DNA of 64,000 nt from Symbiodinium microadriaticum (GCA_001939145.1 LSRX01000328.1:1-64000); one strand, 5' to 3'; positions 12,801 through 19,639 are shown, counted from the first letter of the stretch. Notes: a model not told the origin generated them from the letters alone. Program-made: numbers and translations.

Positions 12801-15127
12801 TTCTACGCACACATATGCAATTTACATCCACATCTACGTCTACGTCTACATACGCATAGACATAAACATATACATATCCGGAAACATATACATAGACATA
12901 AACATAGACATAGACATATACGTCTACATATATTTTTACATGTACATTTACATGTACATGGGCATATACTTTAAAATGTACATGTACACATACATGCATA
13001 GGTGTGCACTTTACGCTTGCGCTTTGCACATGTATGCATATACACATATAGACATTAAAGTATATCAGGTGTATTTACGCATATATATATATATATACAT
13101 ATACACGTTTGCAAACAGATTGCAGTGTTTGAGAGAATCGGAGGTTTGTGAGTGCCTTGGGCCACTGGAGGAATTAGACTGTGGGGTTCAGGGTCGGGGG
13201 TTTCGTGGCATTAAGCGGCCAACATTTGAGATTTGGGGTTGAGGCTTGAAAGGTCGATGGTGAGTGGCCTAGGATGCCTAGGCTTTGAGGTGCAAAGCTC
13301 AGTGCAGGCACAGCAGGAGAATATTGTTCTCGATACCGTGGATAATGCAGATGGCTTGGAGCAGCTTGTGGTCGTTTGTGTTGGGCTGGATGCTCCTATT
13401 CAGCGTCACATGGAAGACTTACAGACACGCTCACGGCTCTATAGAGGCTTAACGAGAGCACAGCTCTTGGCCATCGTGGTCAATGAAAGGGTGCAGGGCG
13501 GTTGGTTAGAATTTTTGGGCATGGTGACATTCTCTGAATCTGCTGATGAAGCCGCTGAAGACAAGGAGTCTGTCCAGCACATTCAAGCAGCCGCGGCCAA
13601 AGCGCATGAAGAAGCCTTGCAGACCGTGGTGGAGAGCCATGCGGAGAGTTGTGATGCTGACGCAGCGGCAGTGGGCGATGACAGCAAATTTTTGGACGAG
13701 TTTCTGGACGAGCCGATGCCAGCGACCTCGACTGTCGTTGGGATGCATTCAACAGGTCACGACAGTTTTTCAGGGTGTCAGCTTCGCGCAACAGTGACGT
13801 TCGACAACTGAGTAGCTCACTAAGAAGTTCTTGAAGAGTCTTGTCACCAACGGGCATTTTGCTCATGGTGAGACTTCATGTTTCGCCTAGCCAGAACTCC
13901 TTCTGACAACCCAGGTCTGGGACACCAGCAGCAACACCATGTCAATTCCGACGGCTTTGCTCTTTAACCCGTTTTTCTCCGCAGATGAGGCGAACCCGGT
14001 GCACAATTTCGGTCCTACATAACCTATGTACGTCTAGCTTATCCTGACCAGCCTGATCTTGAGGATAACCAGAACAGGCTTTGGCATGGCCTCCTTCTGC
14101 ACAGCTGACAACTGAGAACAGTACCCAGAAGAGCCCAATATACCCTTTAATTAAGGCATATACCTTAAAATTTATAGGGGCCTTATAATATTATGATTGA
14201 AATATACCTTAAATTTATAGGGGCCTTAATCTTAATATTATGATTGAAGGTATATATTCCTGAATAAAAGGGGGGTCTTGGGGCTCTCCTTAGCTACGCT
14301 TCTGTCTTTCTTCGGGCTCCCGGGTTGGGATTGAGTCGGCTCCGTGGGCTCAAACCGACGCGCCTCTGCAAACGCTCCATAGGGTTTAGGGTTTAGGGTT
14401 TAGGGTTTAGGGTCCATAGGGTTTAGGGTTTAGGGTTTAGGGTTTAGGGTTTAGGGTTTAGGGTTTAGGGTTTAGGGTTTTAGGCACACTCTGCTGCAGG
14501 TTCCGATTGCCATGTTCTCTGCGCGATGGAATGCAAGAAACGAAGGCATCGAAAGGCTTTTTCGGGATGTGCCCGAGCTGCTACGTGGACGCTGTATAAG
14601 AATTCTCGGGGTAGACGCAGAGTCCCCGGAGAACCTCAGATATTTCCGAGTGCTGAAGGCGAAAAGGGGCGTGATGCTCGCAGTCTGCACAGCGGACTAC
14701 GGGGAGATGGACGGCCCTTACGGTACCAACGCCGAGCTCACTTTTGCCCTCCAGCATAACGTGGAGATCCTACCGCTGAAGGTCGAAGAGATCTACCCGC
14801 CCCAGCCGCCCTCGGGCCCGGACCACCCTTTCGACAAGCATCGACTTGCCGAAGGCCTCATCAGGACGGCCATGCCGCCAAGCAAGGCGTACATCGACTG
14901 CTGTGGCAAGACGAAGGACTGCCCTGAGCACGCACGCTCCGGCTAAACCCCCCCCCCCGCCCCAGCTTTCTAGAACATCCCTACGCCCTAAACCCGCAAC
15001 CCTAAACCCTACTGCCGAAGTCTTTGCATCGGCGGAGGAGGAAATCGCGGATGCCATTGACGTGGCCTTGAGGGACAGAAAGGCCGAGGCCTGGACTTTC
15101 TCAGAGCCTGAGAAGTCTGAAGCCTAA
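412..15127 (+). CDS. Helicase-TIR gene, copy A (whole span, about 22 exons)
   Basis: Span of the first copy of a large multi-exon gene, or of two adjacent genes divided at the stop at 6724-6726. Exon-like blocks are recognised because they recur in the same order in copy B (20274-41435) with codon-level conservation, while the DNA between them is mostly TTTAGGG-type repeat. The product has unrecognised N-terminal domains, a superfamily-1-like NTPase/helicase core (exons at 8158-13760) and a C-terminal TIR-like domain (14500-15127). TIR domains signal through self-association or NAD cleavage; whether this one does either is unknown. Signs of damage are a repeat array replacing at least one exon at 5363-5870 and a probable 2-nt frameshift at 3561-3650. 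The helicase and TIR half reads open. The family assignment is from motifs read by eye; the single-gene model is inference. Confidence 0.6.
588..690 (+). CDS. Copy A exon 2 (unrecognised)
   Basis: Short block starting near CAACTCTCTTACAG, which looks like an acceptor, then an open frame with PEASVNGCDGPDATVW. Copy B has a related block at 20455-20545 with several small length differences, so the coding status is weak. Confidence 0.3.
691..2680 (+). other. Copy A intron or intergenic stretch
   Basis: No convincing gene. It holds many scattered TTTAGGG units, an (AT)n tract at about 2408-2460, an (ATCTAT)-like tract at 2507-2585, and a near-duplication around the N at 2102 (CCTGAGGCCTGCAGCTGGG on both sides). 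A 39-codon open stretch at about 1541-1659 (EDVAKKIMSIAIETGRARDR) looks helical and protein-like but has no counterpart I could find in copy B. Confidence 0.5.
2681..2746 (+). CDS. Copy A exon 3 (short helix)
   Basis: Encodes LRETLLLSLKEEAR, matched by LQETLLLSLKEEARR in copy B (21871-21931). Differences between copies are mostly silent or conservative, which supports coding. The function is unknown; the segment is an amphipathic, probably helical linker. Confidence 0.45.
3111..3233 (+). CDS. Copy A exon 4 (IDPSYHGHIRDDA block)
   Basis: Encodes a well-conserved block containing RDQEAAIAES, EIDPSYHGHIRDDA and CWISFPGKYAAG. Copy B (22971-23091) differs at only a few residues. I do not recognise the family. 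The clean codon-wise conservation makes it one of the firmer exons in the N-terminal half. Confidence 0.55.
3561..3650 (+). pseudogene. Copy A exon 5, probably frameshifted
   Basis: Similar to copy B 23299-23387, which reads RAKSFKAFLRRGWEALVKE. Copy A is 2 nt shorter in the first third, so its upstream frame (RAKTESFLSRR) does not continue into GWEALVKE. Either the exon starts later in copy A or this is a frameshift. Downstream, 3739-3835 is a (TATC)n/(TC)n/(TA)n microsatellite. Confidence 0.4.
3651..4275 (+). other. Copy A intron with microsatellites
   Basis: Non-coding by eye. Contains (CTAT)n and (CT)n runs at 3739-3835 and an AT/ACAT microsatellite at about 4140-4222. The last 80 bases (microsatellite, then AAAGATTAAGG) match the copy B intron at 23795-23880. 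Intronic similarity of this kind implies that genomic DNA was duplicated, not a transcript. Confidence 0.6.
4276..4340 (+). CDS. Copy A exon 6 (small exon)
   Basis: Lies between GGCAG and GTCAGA, a plausible acceptor and donor. Encodes EFHLDSVACVFLSSPADG. Copy B (23899-23962) encodes the same with one or two changes (FLCSPADGTDL). Function unknown. Confidence 0.5.
4341..5120 (+). other. Copy A intron
   Basis: Starts with dense CCCTAAA-type repeat (4365-4530). From 4540 to 5090 is unique sequence with a CTGCC-rich tract at 4715-4770; copy B has a similar CCATCC/CTGCC tract before the equivalent exon (24480-24630). I see no supported gene here. Confidence 0.5.
5121..5362 (+). CDS. Copy A exon 7, truncated at the N
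   Basis: Encodes a charged block containing GKHADDPQNPGKCYCARIYG, FGYLSVLKAPY, KKHWEKAAAMNAVPIRQDAT and KAVEQWEK. Nearly identical to copy B 24749-25000. Where copy B continues for about 33 more codons (MGRTASWGCEWYKRWFELV and onward), copy A meets an N and then a tandem array, so the exon end and the next exon are missing here. The family is unrecognised; the block is helical with Trp and Tyr. Confidence 0.6.
5364..5852 (+). repeat. 33-bp tandem array, about 14-15 copies
   Basis: Near-perfect head-to-tail units of TAAACCCTAAGGCCCTTAAT plus AGAAAAGAAACCC. The unit is a multiple of three, so it reads as an open peptide repeat (NPKALNRKETL), but that is a side effect of its length. It starts directly after the N at 5363. 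The copy number may be collapsed or false. Confidence 0.9.
6271..6571 (+). CDS. Copy A exon 9 (basic/acidic domain, maybe Tudor/Agenet-like)
   Basis: About 100 codons from ACAG| to |GTGAGT. Contains YEEVDVTAFLKDEFPPGAQV, DALHETEA, RWRRGIVVKQ and STEFVWQIKSDD. The pattern of a valued strand, a W/R-rich strand and VWQIKSDD resembles small beta-barrel folds such as Tudor/Agenet, but I would not assign it firmly. Copy B is at 25923-26220 with about 85% identity by eye. Both copies end at the same GTGAGT donor, which fixes the exon boundary. Confidence 0.6.
6611..6726 (+). CDS. Copy A exon 10, ends in a stop codon
   Basis: Encodes EELLRSRKPTKEMFEASQ then VRHLNVAVEQLLHRWGVG and LR, followed by TGA. 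Copy B (26290-26394) has the same reading and its own TGA at the matching place. A shared in-frame stop suggests either the true end of an upstream gene, making this locus two genes, or use of a non-GT donor just before it. Confidence 0.55.
6727..7176 (+). other. Copy A spacer
   Basis: Unique sequence with little TTTAGGG repeat. A run of GTAG/GGAGTAGG at 7080-7150 is the only low-complexity feature. No gene supported. Confidence 0.4.
7177..7519 (+). CDS. Copy A exon 11, split by a 121-bp intron
   Basis: Encodes VLEPALRQCLADL, PTACRLRSGTPALSI, QIPNVEALLALR (7177-7318), then after an insertion DRVLSGDFDRSVNEGLAQG (7440-7519). Copy B has the same protein uninterrupted at 26554-26783. The interruption, 7319-7439, starts GA and ends AG and restores the frame exactly when removed. 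Function unknown. Confidence 0.6.
7319..7439 (+). mobile_element. Introner-like insertion, GA-AG intron
   Basis: A 121-bp segment present in copy A and absent in copy B, flanked by GAT on both sides (7319-7321 and 7440-7442). Removing one GAT plus the insert rebuilds the copy B coding sequence. Sub-motifs such as TTACTATA, TATTATTTGCTA and AAGTTCCTTAGCA recur in other non-coding places here, for example near 51071-51150 and 3431-3530. This is what an introner that makes a new intron on insertion would look like. Confidence 0.65.
7784..7878 (+). CDS. Copy A exon 12 (FKVKFDKSRLFELYEDSLLG)
   Basis: Encodes EFKVKFDKSRLFELYEDSLL followed by GLTELTDHQQ and a GTGGGC donor. Copy B has it at 36444-36540, on the far side of the 9.5-kb insertion. 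Probably the N-terminal helical lead-in to the helicase core. Preceded by CCCTAAA and followed by TTTAGGG repeat. Confidence 0.6.
8158..8592 (+). CDS. Copy A helicase core 1: Walker A and Walker B
   Basis: After CTGCCAG| the frame opens with VKLKEMEGLDDVHLSAP and AGAGKTFVAVQHVLEHL, a clear Walker A (GAGKT). Next come ARLLYVAPSESLGLHFIRWL (motif Ia-like strand and helix) and CDMVVYDESHHIFSLPPEV, a Walker B of the DExHH kind. About 145 codons without a stop. Family knowledge: this order is typical of superfamily 1/2 helicases and DUF2075/Schlafen-type NTPases, which couple ATP hydrolysis to nucleic-acid translocation. Copy B: 36763-37262. The exact family is uncertain, but the P-loop NTPase call is firm. 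Confidence 0.8.
8693..8770 (+). CDS. Copy A helicase core 2: motif III
   Basis: A 78-nt exon between CGCTTAG| and |GTGAGC. Encodes EMSSTLLPSLSAKRRLILSD then ESQSAS. The strand RLILSDESQS sits where superfamily-1 helicases have motif III (strand, G/S-D, x, x-Q). Copy B (37368-37445) is the same length with RRLLLSDESQS. Both borders are canonical. Confidence 0.7.
9091..9180 (+). CDS. Copy A helicase core 3: motif IV-like
   Basis: Follows GCCAAG|. Encodes TYPDMARVKLSEVVRSTKRI then VAGAAA. The L-S-E-V-x-R-S-T-x-R-I pattern resembles motif IV of UvrD/Schlafen-type enzymes. Copy B: 37770-37860 (VRNTKRVVAAAATF). The 3' border is uncertain because the copies diverge after it. Confidence 0.6.
9281..9390 (+). 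CDS. Copy A helicase exon (SLGSDGPPLKTFLFD)
   Basis: After CACCCAAG| encodes FQLNTQGEDDASSLGSDG then PPLKTFLFDPAAQM. Copy B at 37978-38080 gives FQLNTQQADAVSSLGSDG with the same PPLKTFLFD. Lies between motif IV and motif V, where such helicases carry variable insertions. Confidence 0.55.
9475..9577 (+). CDS. Copy A helicase exon (EHIIKALWHV)
   Basis: Encodes FDAASEVGEDLPKVYAEHII then KALWHVAKTLGFP. Copy B 38285-38390 is nearly identical (VIKTLGFP). Helical, part of the second helicase domain by position. Just upstream is a short (TA)n run at 9441-9458. Confidence 0.6.
9681..9791 (+). CDS. Copy A helicase exon (VALLVPDSDICKRI)
   Basis: After ATCCCAG| encodes TFPDISFHGRVALLVPDSDI then CKRIKRVLEKDLQLGC. 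The strand VALLVPDSD followed by a helix resembles the motif preceding motif V in superfamily-1 helicases. Copy B: 38499-38612. Confidence 0.6.
9792..11174 (+). other. Copy A intron carrying a copy-specific insertion
   Basis: 1,383 bp here against about 665 bp between the matching exons of copy B. Holds CCCTAAA repeat at both ends, an unexplained repeat-rich block at about 10080-10970 (annotated separately), the N at 10209 and a second copy of the 8985-9078 sequence at 10210-10305. Confidence 0.6.
10080..10970. mobile_element. Non-autonomous element candidate with TGTGAAT repeats
   Basis: The left half carries several copies of TCTGTGAA/TTGTGAA in the + direction; the right half carries the complement (TTCACA, TCACAGA, CACACA). 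Subterminal repeats in inverted orientation without a coding region are typical of small non-autonomous DNA transposons. Copy B has no matching block. Ends are not defined, and the N at 10209 complicates the left side. Confidence 0.4.
11175..11272 (+). CDS. Copy A helicase exon (SLRLVSFEESLSYLPERLLG)
   Basis: After CTCCCAG| encodes REFPHRSLRLVSFEESLSYL then PERLLGRSKQA. Copy B 39277-39374 differs by about two residues. The copies match almost base for base, unlike their surroundings. Followed here by (GA)n(TA)n microsatellite and in copy B by TTTAGGG repeat. Confidence 0.6.
11468..11803 (-). CDS. Reverse-strand open frame, 111 codons, doubtful
   Basis: Open frame on the minus strand with a hydrophobic stretch (GLLDCIVASLHYLGVSLIAA). 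On the plus strand the same DNA starts with a good pyrimidine tract and CACAG, so it may instead be an exon of a + strand transcript. No family recognised. Confidence 0.2.
   Translation of the reverse strand: MSFKFVAQNPPLCAGPFAVAFTGLLDCIVASLHYLGVSLIAAPGVMWLVAPSTYKYIQQPPEVDPSPKRVQSSRRVPTAPVGASQTFNDLHVLLGCVRLGFCTCERSKKGK
12260..12703 (-). CDS. Reverse-strand open frame, 147 codons, unrecognised
   Basis: The longest minus-strand frame in the copy A-specific spacer. Contains TKRRLLHLYHKQCMLTCFIG, LLEALLGLSKDTELQMVVVV and VQIAMIADGGYAFGSAVHC. The composition is protein-like with no low complexity, and it lies inside inserted DNA, so it could be part of a mobile element. I cannot name a family. 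Confidence 0.3.
   Translation of the reverse strand: MELEVFFKMGHGAGIRNGVTERVSPVDMDAATEARRTCGPFTAVAAEDATKRRLLHLYHKQCMLTCFIGRLVAKMGSDFLLEALLGLSKDTELQMVVVVSWEPRGPVQIAMIADGGYAFGSAVHCHFDWRLEGLWKKVSSISGQMAE
13308..13811 (+). CDS. Copy A helicase core 4: motifs V and VI, plus acidic tail
   Basis: After AGTGCAG| the frame reads NIVLDTVDNADGLEQLVVVC then VGLDAPI and SRLYRGLTRAQLLAIVVNE. DGLE followed by a beta strand is motif V and YRGLTRAQ is motif VI of superfamily-1 (UvrD-like) helicases; the Arg of the latter normally contacts the ATP gamma-phosphate. Next comes GWLEFLGMVTFSE and a variable Ala/Glu-rich tail to the stop at 13809. Copy B: 39708-40190. The exon probably ends near 13740-13760 at a donor, because the copies diverge after it. 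Confidence 0.75.
   Translation, partial: AQQENIVLDTVDNADGLEQLVVVCVGLDAPIQRHMEDLQTRSRLYRGLTRAQLLAIVVNERVQGGWLEFLGMVTFSESADEAAEDKESVQHIQAAAAKAHEEALQTVVESHAESCDADAAAVGDDSKFLDEFLDEPMPATSTVVGMHSTGHDSFSGCQLRATVTFDN
13915..14015 (+). CDS. Copy A exon (QVWDTSSNTMSIPTALLFNP)
   Basis: After CAACCCAG| encodes VWDTSSNTMSIPTALLFNPF then FSADEANPV. Copy B 40361-40460 reads VWDTSGNTMSKPTSLLFNPF then FSTDEAGP. Links the helicase to the TIR-like domain. No fold assigned. Confidence 0.6.
14158..14255. repeat. Two tandem 45-bp AT-rich units with inverted ends
   Basis: Unit ATATACCTTAAAATTTATAG plus GGGCCTTA and TTATGATTGAA is repeated at 14158-14201 and 14202-14248, closing with GGTATAT, the inverse of the opening ATATACC. 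Resembles a miniature inverted-repeat element or an introner. Absent from the matching part of copy B. Confidence 0.5.
14382..14482. repeat. Interstitial TTTAGGG array
   Basis: About 14 nearly perfect TTTAGGG units with one break (GGGTCCATA), directly before the TIR-like exon. This is the cleanest telomere-type array in the window. The last unit passes into TTTTAGGCACACTCTGCTGCAG, the acceptor region of the next exon. Confidence 0.9.
14500..14945 (+). CDS. Copy A TIR-like domain
   Basis: After CTGCTGCAG| encodes VPIAMFSARWNARNEGIERL (strand and helix of a TIR start), KAKRGVMLAVCTADYGEM (strand D-like core with Y-G), NAELTFALQHNVEILPLKVE, IYPPQPPSGPDHPFDK and MPPSKAYIDC, ending at TAA. The order of strand, hydrophobic core with a Tyr-Gly, an Asx/Ser-AEL-x-FA helix, then ILPLKV matches a TIR-like subfamily I recall from dinoflagellates (MFSARFN, GVMxAVCTxxYGEM, AELxFA). 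The Glu in AEL is at the place of the catalytic Glu of TIR NADases, but activity is not shown. Copy B: 40947-41435. Confidence 0.7.
15012..15127 (+). CDS. Copy A last exon, end of the TIR-like domain
   Basis: Encodes AEVFASAEEEIADAIDVALR then DRKAEAWTFSEPEKSEA and TAA. The helix EEEIADAIDVALR aligns with NWIAAQIAKKLR at the end of copy B's TIR domain, where the domain is not interrupted. The intron of about 65 bp before it is C-rich plus CCCTAAA repeat. Start estimated. Confidence 0.5.
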
Positions 15128-15700
15128 ACCCCTAAACCCCTAAACCCTAAACCCTTAAACCCTACACCCCAAACCCCTAAACCTTAAACCCTAAACCCAA
15201 AGGAGCATCATCCCGCTTTGTTGTGATGTCAGGCTTTCTTTGTCGGGCTCCAAGTAGTCCGGAACGTGTCGAGTGTCCTAGGCCCGGCAAAAGCAAGCAG
15301 GCAAGACGGCAAGCAAGCAAGGGGCGGGTTTAGGAAATCTTCTCGCCCCTCACGCGCTTAAGAGATGGGATCAAGGGACGCGGTGGGTTAAACCAAATGG
15401 TACTGCACCCATCGGATTCGCCTAATGAGGAGAAGGGGTGTCTAAGGATGAGGATGCTGACCAGCAGCCATCGCCATCATCCTCTTGGGTCGATGGGCGG
15501 GGGGGGGTTTGGGGGCGGGGTGGGCAAAGGACATGTAATCAACCACCATTGTACTGGTTGTCGTTGCCGGTCTCTCGTCCTATGAGCCTGCTAAGGCGCC
15601 CCGATCACGCACTGACCCACCAACGCGGCAGCTCTATTTGGGTCGAGGGTTGAGGGCTGGTCCGGCTACTCATCACAAATATGCCTTGCCATCGTATTTT
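15128..15700 (+). other. 3' flank of copy A
   Basis: CCCTAAA repeat to 15198, then mixed unique DNA. No gene seen. A G-run at 15497-15507 and an AAGCAAGC-type tract at 15292-15320 are the only notable items. Confidence 0.4.
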
Positions 15701-15704
15701 ACTT

Positions 15705-16245
15705 CAACCACAGCCACAGCAACAGCAACAGCACCACCGCCGCCGTCGCCGCCGCCACCACCACCACCACCGCCACCACCACCACCAACACCACCACCAC
15801 CACCACCACGACTACTTCCTTCCTTCCTTCCATTCGCGGCGAACGTCCAGGGGTCCGCNACCACCACCACCACCACCACCACCACCACCACCACCACCAC
15901 CACCACCACCACAACCACCACCACAACAACCACCACCACCACCAATAACAGTAACAACAAGAACCAGAACAACAACAATAACAAGAACAAGTACAGCAAC
16001 AACAACAACAACAACAACAACAAGAGCACCAAGAAGAATAAGAAGAAGAATAATAAGAAGAAGAAGAAGAAGAAAAGTAGTAAGAAGAAACACAAATGAA
16101 TAATAAGGAAAAGAAGAAGAAAAATAAGAAGAAGACTAAGAAGAATAAGAAGAAGAAGAATACGAAGAAGAATAAGAAGAATAATAAGAATAAGAAGAAG
16201 AAGAACAGCAGCAGCCACAACCACAACCAGCAACAGGAACAACAG
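15705..16245. repeat. Compound trinucleotide array (CCA, ACA, AGA)
   Basis: Runs of CAC/CCA to 15950, AAC to 16020, then AAG/AAT to 16200, with an N at 15859. All six frames look open and give poly-Pro/His/Thr/Asn/Lys; these are artefacts of the repeat and not proteins. Confidence 0.9.
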
Positions 16246-16462
16246 TATTATCATCCACGACAACAGCACGAGCAGCAACAACTTTGACAGTACTTTGGCC
16301 TTGGACAAGCAGCCAACTTCTAGAACTAGATAGTGCAATCTCTTCCATTTCTGCGTCCAAAGTGACCCTAGAGGTTCAAGGAGTCACATCTATTGCTGAT
16401 CTTGAAAGAAATTGCCGGAAGCATGACACAAGTACTACTGGTAGCGGGTATCACCCGATACC

Positions 16463-16690
16463 ATGTCCTTTCTCCCTCCCTCCACAACCTCATTCCTGAA
16501 AGCAGCAAAGAAAATCGCCAAACACCCAAACCCTGAACCCAAGCACGTGCAGGTCGACGGACAGACGGCCGTGGCTGCAACGCAGAAAAGGCTCCAAGAT
16601 GCGCAGACAGCAGCCAAGGCAGCAAGCCGGCAAAGGCTGGAGGCCAAGATGCAGAAGGCTCAGGGTTGGGGCATGATTGGAGCTTTAGGG
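16463..16690 (+). CDS. Possible exon, basic coiled-coil
   Basis: Open frame with FLKAAKKIAKHPNPEPKHVQ, VDGQTAVAATQKRLQDAQTA and AKAASRQRLEAKMQKAQ. Heptad-like Ala/Lys/Gln pattern suggests a coiled coil. The matching position after copy B was not found. It may belong to a gene between the two copies. Confidence 0.35.
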
Positions 16691-18180
16691 TTTATATAGG
16701 GCTTTAGGGGTTTAGGGCTTTAGGGGTTTGGAGCTTTGGGGGTTTAGGGTTTTAGGGTCTGGGGCGGTTTGGTAAAGGAGGTTTAGCCGTTTAGCCAGCA
16801 GCTCCAGTATAAAGTATAAAGATAGAGGGACTTAGATGCATCGAGAAATCCCATCACCCACGAATCCTGCCAGTTGACAACACCGACACCCGTAAAGCCC
16901 AACCCTGGCAGAGCTAGAAGGCATCCAGACTATATAAACCACAACCCCAATGGCAAACGAGAGCCATGACCATGACTTCATCCCAAGTACGCAAACCACA
17001 AAGTCTTGAAGCTATATCATACAGTCGACCCTGTAGATCCGAACAGACCATAGCCTTGAACCGAGAGGCTATACTCTGTGCAAATGCGCTGACCTTAAGC
17101 CCCCGAAACCCGAAACCCTGAATCCCTAAACCCAAAACCCAAAACCCTAAACCCGAAACCCGAAACCCGAAACCCTAAACCCGAAACCCTAAACCCGAAA
17201 CCCAAAACCCTAAACCCGAAACCTCCTAAAGCCGCAGCCGGAGGAAGAACCCGAAGCCCTGAGGCCCCAAACTCTCAACCCTAAGCCCTGAAATCCAGAC
17301 TCTCAACCCTAAGCCCTAAACCCGTAAACCCCTGAACCCTAAACCCCAAGCCCCTCAACCCCTAAACCCCTAAGCCCTAAACCCTGAACCCCGAACCCTC
17401 AAGCGTCCTGAAGTCAGAACCTAGGGTTTAGGGTTTAGGCTTTAGGGTTTAGGGTTTAGGGCTAGGGTTTAGGCTTTAGGCTTTAGGGTTTAGGGTTTAG
17501 GGTTTAGGCTTTAGGGTTTAGGGTTTAGGGTTTAGGCTTTAGGGTTTAGGGTTTAGGGTTTAGGCTTTAGGGTTTAGGGTTTAGGCTTTCAGGCCGGAGA
17601 AAGGCGAGAAAGGGCCGAGGCTGCCTTACAGGCCAGGGGCCCAGGGTATCTTCTTGAAAGGTTTTAGGACCCCAAAAGCCCAAAAGCCCGAAGCCCTAAA
17701 CTTTTAGGCTTAGGGATTTGGACTTCGGAGTTCAGGTTTCGAGGTTTTCTTATAAACCCCATAAATCTTGAGCCCTAAACCCTAAACCCTAACGGTTTAG
17801 GTTTCGGGTTAAGGGATGTGGGGGTTTCGGATTTTAAGGAGTTTGGGGTCTTTCGGCTTTCGGCTGAGGGACTTTGGGGCTTCGCGGTTTTTTTAAAAAA
17901 GGTGGTTGGGGGTTGGGCCAGGGGCTATAGGGGTTCAGAGATTTCGGGTTTAGGGCTTGGGGTTTGCGTTCTATGGGCTAGCGGTTTAGGGGCTTTGGTT
18001 TTCCTGGAACCTACACTCTCAGTGCAGCCCTGAACTTGAAACCCCAAATCTGGAGCCCTCCGTTGAGAGGATCACAACAAGTCAGCCGCTTCCGGGGTTC
18101 AGGGTTTCGGGTTCAGGCTTTGGGAGATAGGGTTTAGGGTTTAGGGTTTAGGGTGGGGTTTAAGGTTTAGGGTTTAGGGT
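16691..18180. repeat. TTTAGGG/CCCTAAA-rich spacer
   Basis: Dense degenerate telomere-type repeat in both directions, with a TTTAGGC variant block at 17420-17590 (about 20 units) and CCCGAAA variants at 17100-17230. Unique DNA at 16800-17095 contains nothing I recognise. Confidence 0.75.
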
Positions 18181-18700
18181 TCCGTGTGCCAGATTGCAAG
18201 ACCCCCGCTGAGGCAAAATTGGATGAACTTGCGACGATGAAATCTGCCGGCAAGTGAACGATGAGCGTTCATGGAGGCCGATAGTCCCTCTATGACGAGA
18301 GTAGAGTAGATCTACTCCAGGACCCGATCATCTTTGCTCGAGCCCCTAAAGCAAGTAGTTGATGAGAGCGGCTCCACATCCCGAAGCTGAGACATGTCTA
18401 GGACTGATGGTCTGCTTGCTACAGGCGGATGTCGACGGAAAAAGCAAATCATAGCAAACCACAAGGCATACGAGGAATAACACTGCTTTGGATCCCAAGA
18501 ATGCAGAACTATCCAAATTATCCACATTGATTTTCAGACCCTGGAGTACCGTGAGCCCCAGATATTGGGAGGGTTGGATCAGGATTGTGTGGACTTACAT
18601 GAGGGGCATGAGGACAATCATCTTTCAACTGTGTGGCAGTTAAGGTTTGAACTCGAGAATGATGCCTCCCAAACACCACGCGAGAGGAAACATTGTCCCT
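18181..18700 (+). other. Unique spacer, possible small exon at its start
   Basis: 18187-18258 reads VPDCKTPAEAKLDELATMKS then AGK and a stop, which looks like a helical exon with no partner in the window. The rest (18260-18690) is non-repetitive and unrecognised. Confidence 0.3.
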
Positions 18701-18904
18701 AATCCCTAAACCCTAAACCCTAAACCCCACATGTGCAAGACTATGCAGTGGAGGGGGAGGGGGAGACAGAAAACGAGAGAGAGAGAGAGAGAGATGGAGT
18801 TACTGAACCCGAGCCGTGCTAGTTACTGGAATCACATAAAGCCTAGTGACTACATGGATGAGCGAGTAAGTCGTGAGTCCTTCGTCCTTTGCATGGCTGA
18901 GTGG

Positions 18905-19135
18905 CTGAGTGATTGATTGATTGCTGACTGATTGCTGATTGATTGCTGATTGATTGATTGGTTGCTTGGTAGGCTGGTTGGTTGACTGGTTGGCCGATGG
19001 GTTGACTGATTGATTGATTGATTGATTGATTTATTGATCCATTGATCTATTGAACTATTGACCTATTGTTTTATTGATGCATTAATCGATTCATTGATTG
19101 ATTGATGGATTGGTTGATTGATTGAGGGAGTGGAC
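18905..19135. repeat. Degenerate GATT/TTGA tetranucleotide tract
   Basis: About 230 bp of GATTGATT with drift to GGTTGGTT and TTATTGA. A (GA)n run sits upstream at 18775-18793. Confidence 0.85.
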
Positions 19136-19639
19136 TGACGAGTTTGCTCTTTTTTCAAGCTGCAGTTTGTGTTTGCTACAGATGCCGGAGAGTCACCGGT
19201 CCTGTCCTGCACAGGCTCGTGCTGATGCTTCGCGGACGGGCCGCGGCCTATGTGTTTAAGCACCGCGCTTTTCGTAGAGTCATAATCAGGGTTCCTTATC
19301 ATAACTGTTCCATGATGTCCCCCCCAAAACCCTACGTATTCTAATTCCTCAGGAACCCATGACGCCTTGTAGCAACCCTAATAGGCCCCTTTCAAAGGTA
19401 GCAGAGTCATCATATCCCCCGCATCCTGTACAGGGCAACCTCAGAGCCGTCTCCACGAAGCGGAGCATGCGCTCTTTTTTGTTTTCTGTGTGCTCGTAGC
19501 ACCCTAATTAAAGCCTCCCTGGTTCTTAGGGGGTGGGGTAATGGGTTTAGGGCTCTTAGTAGGGAATGGGCCGGAATGGCTCTATAAGGGCTACTTTAAG
19601 GGGCTATCCTGGGGATCCATTCCCCCATCCCCCACAAAG

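Larger units (their letters stand above)
11273..13307. other. Copy A-specific 2-kb spacer
   Basis: The matching spacer in copy B is only about 330 bp, so most of this is an insertion in copy A. It has (TA)n/(GTAT)n at 11285-11395, non-repetitive DNA at 11460-12760 that includes two reverse-strand open frames, and a TACATA/TAGACATA microsatellite at 12810-13110. Confidence 0.55.

Noticed and set aside
15705-16245. Long open frames on both strands rich in Pro, His, Thr, Asn, Lys or Val/Leu
   Set aside because: They translate CCA, AAC and AAG triplet arrays; all frames are open because of the repeat.
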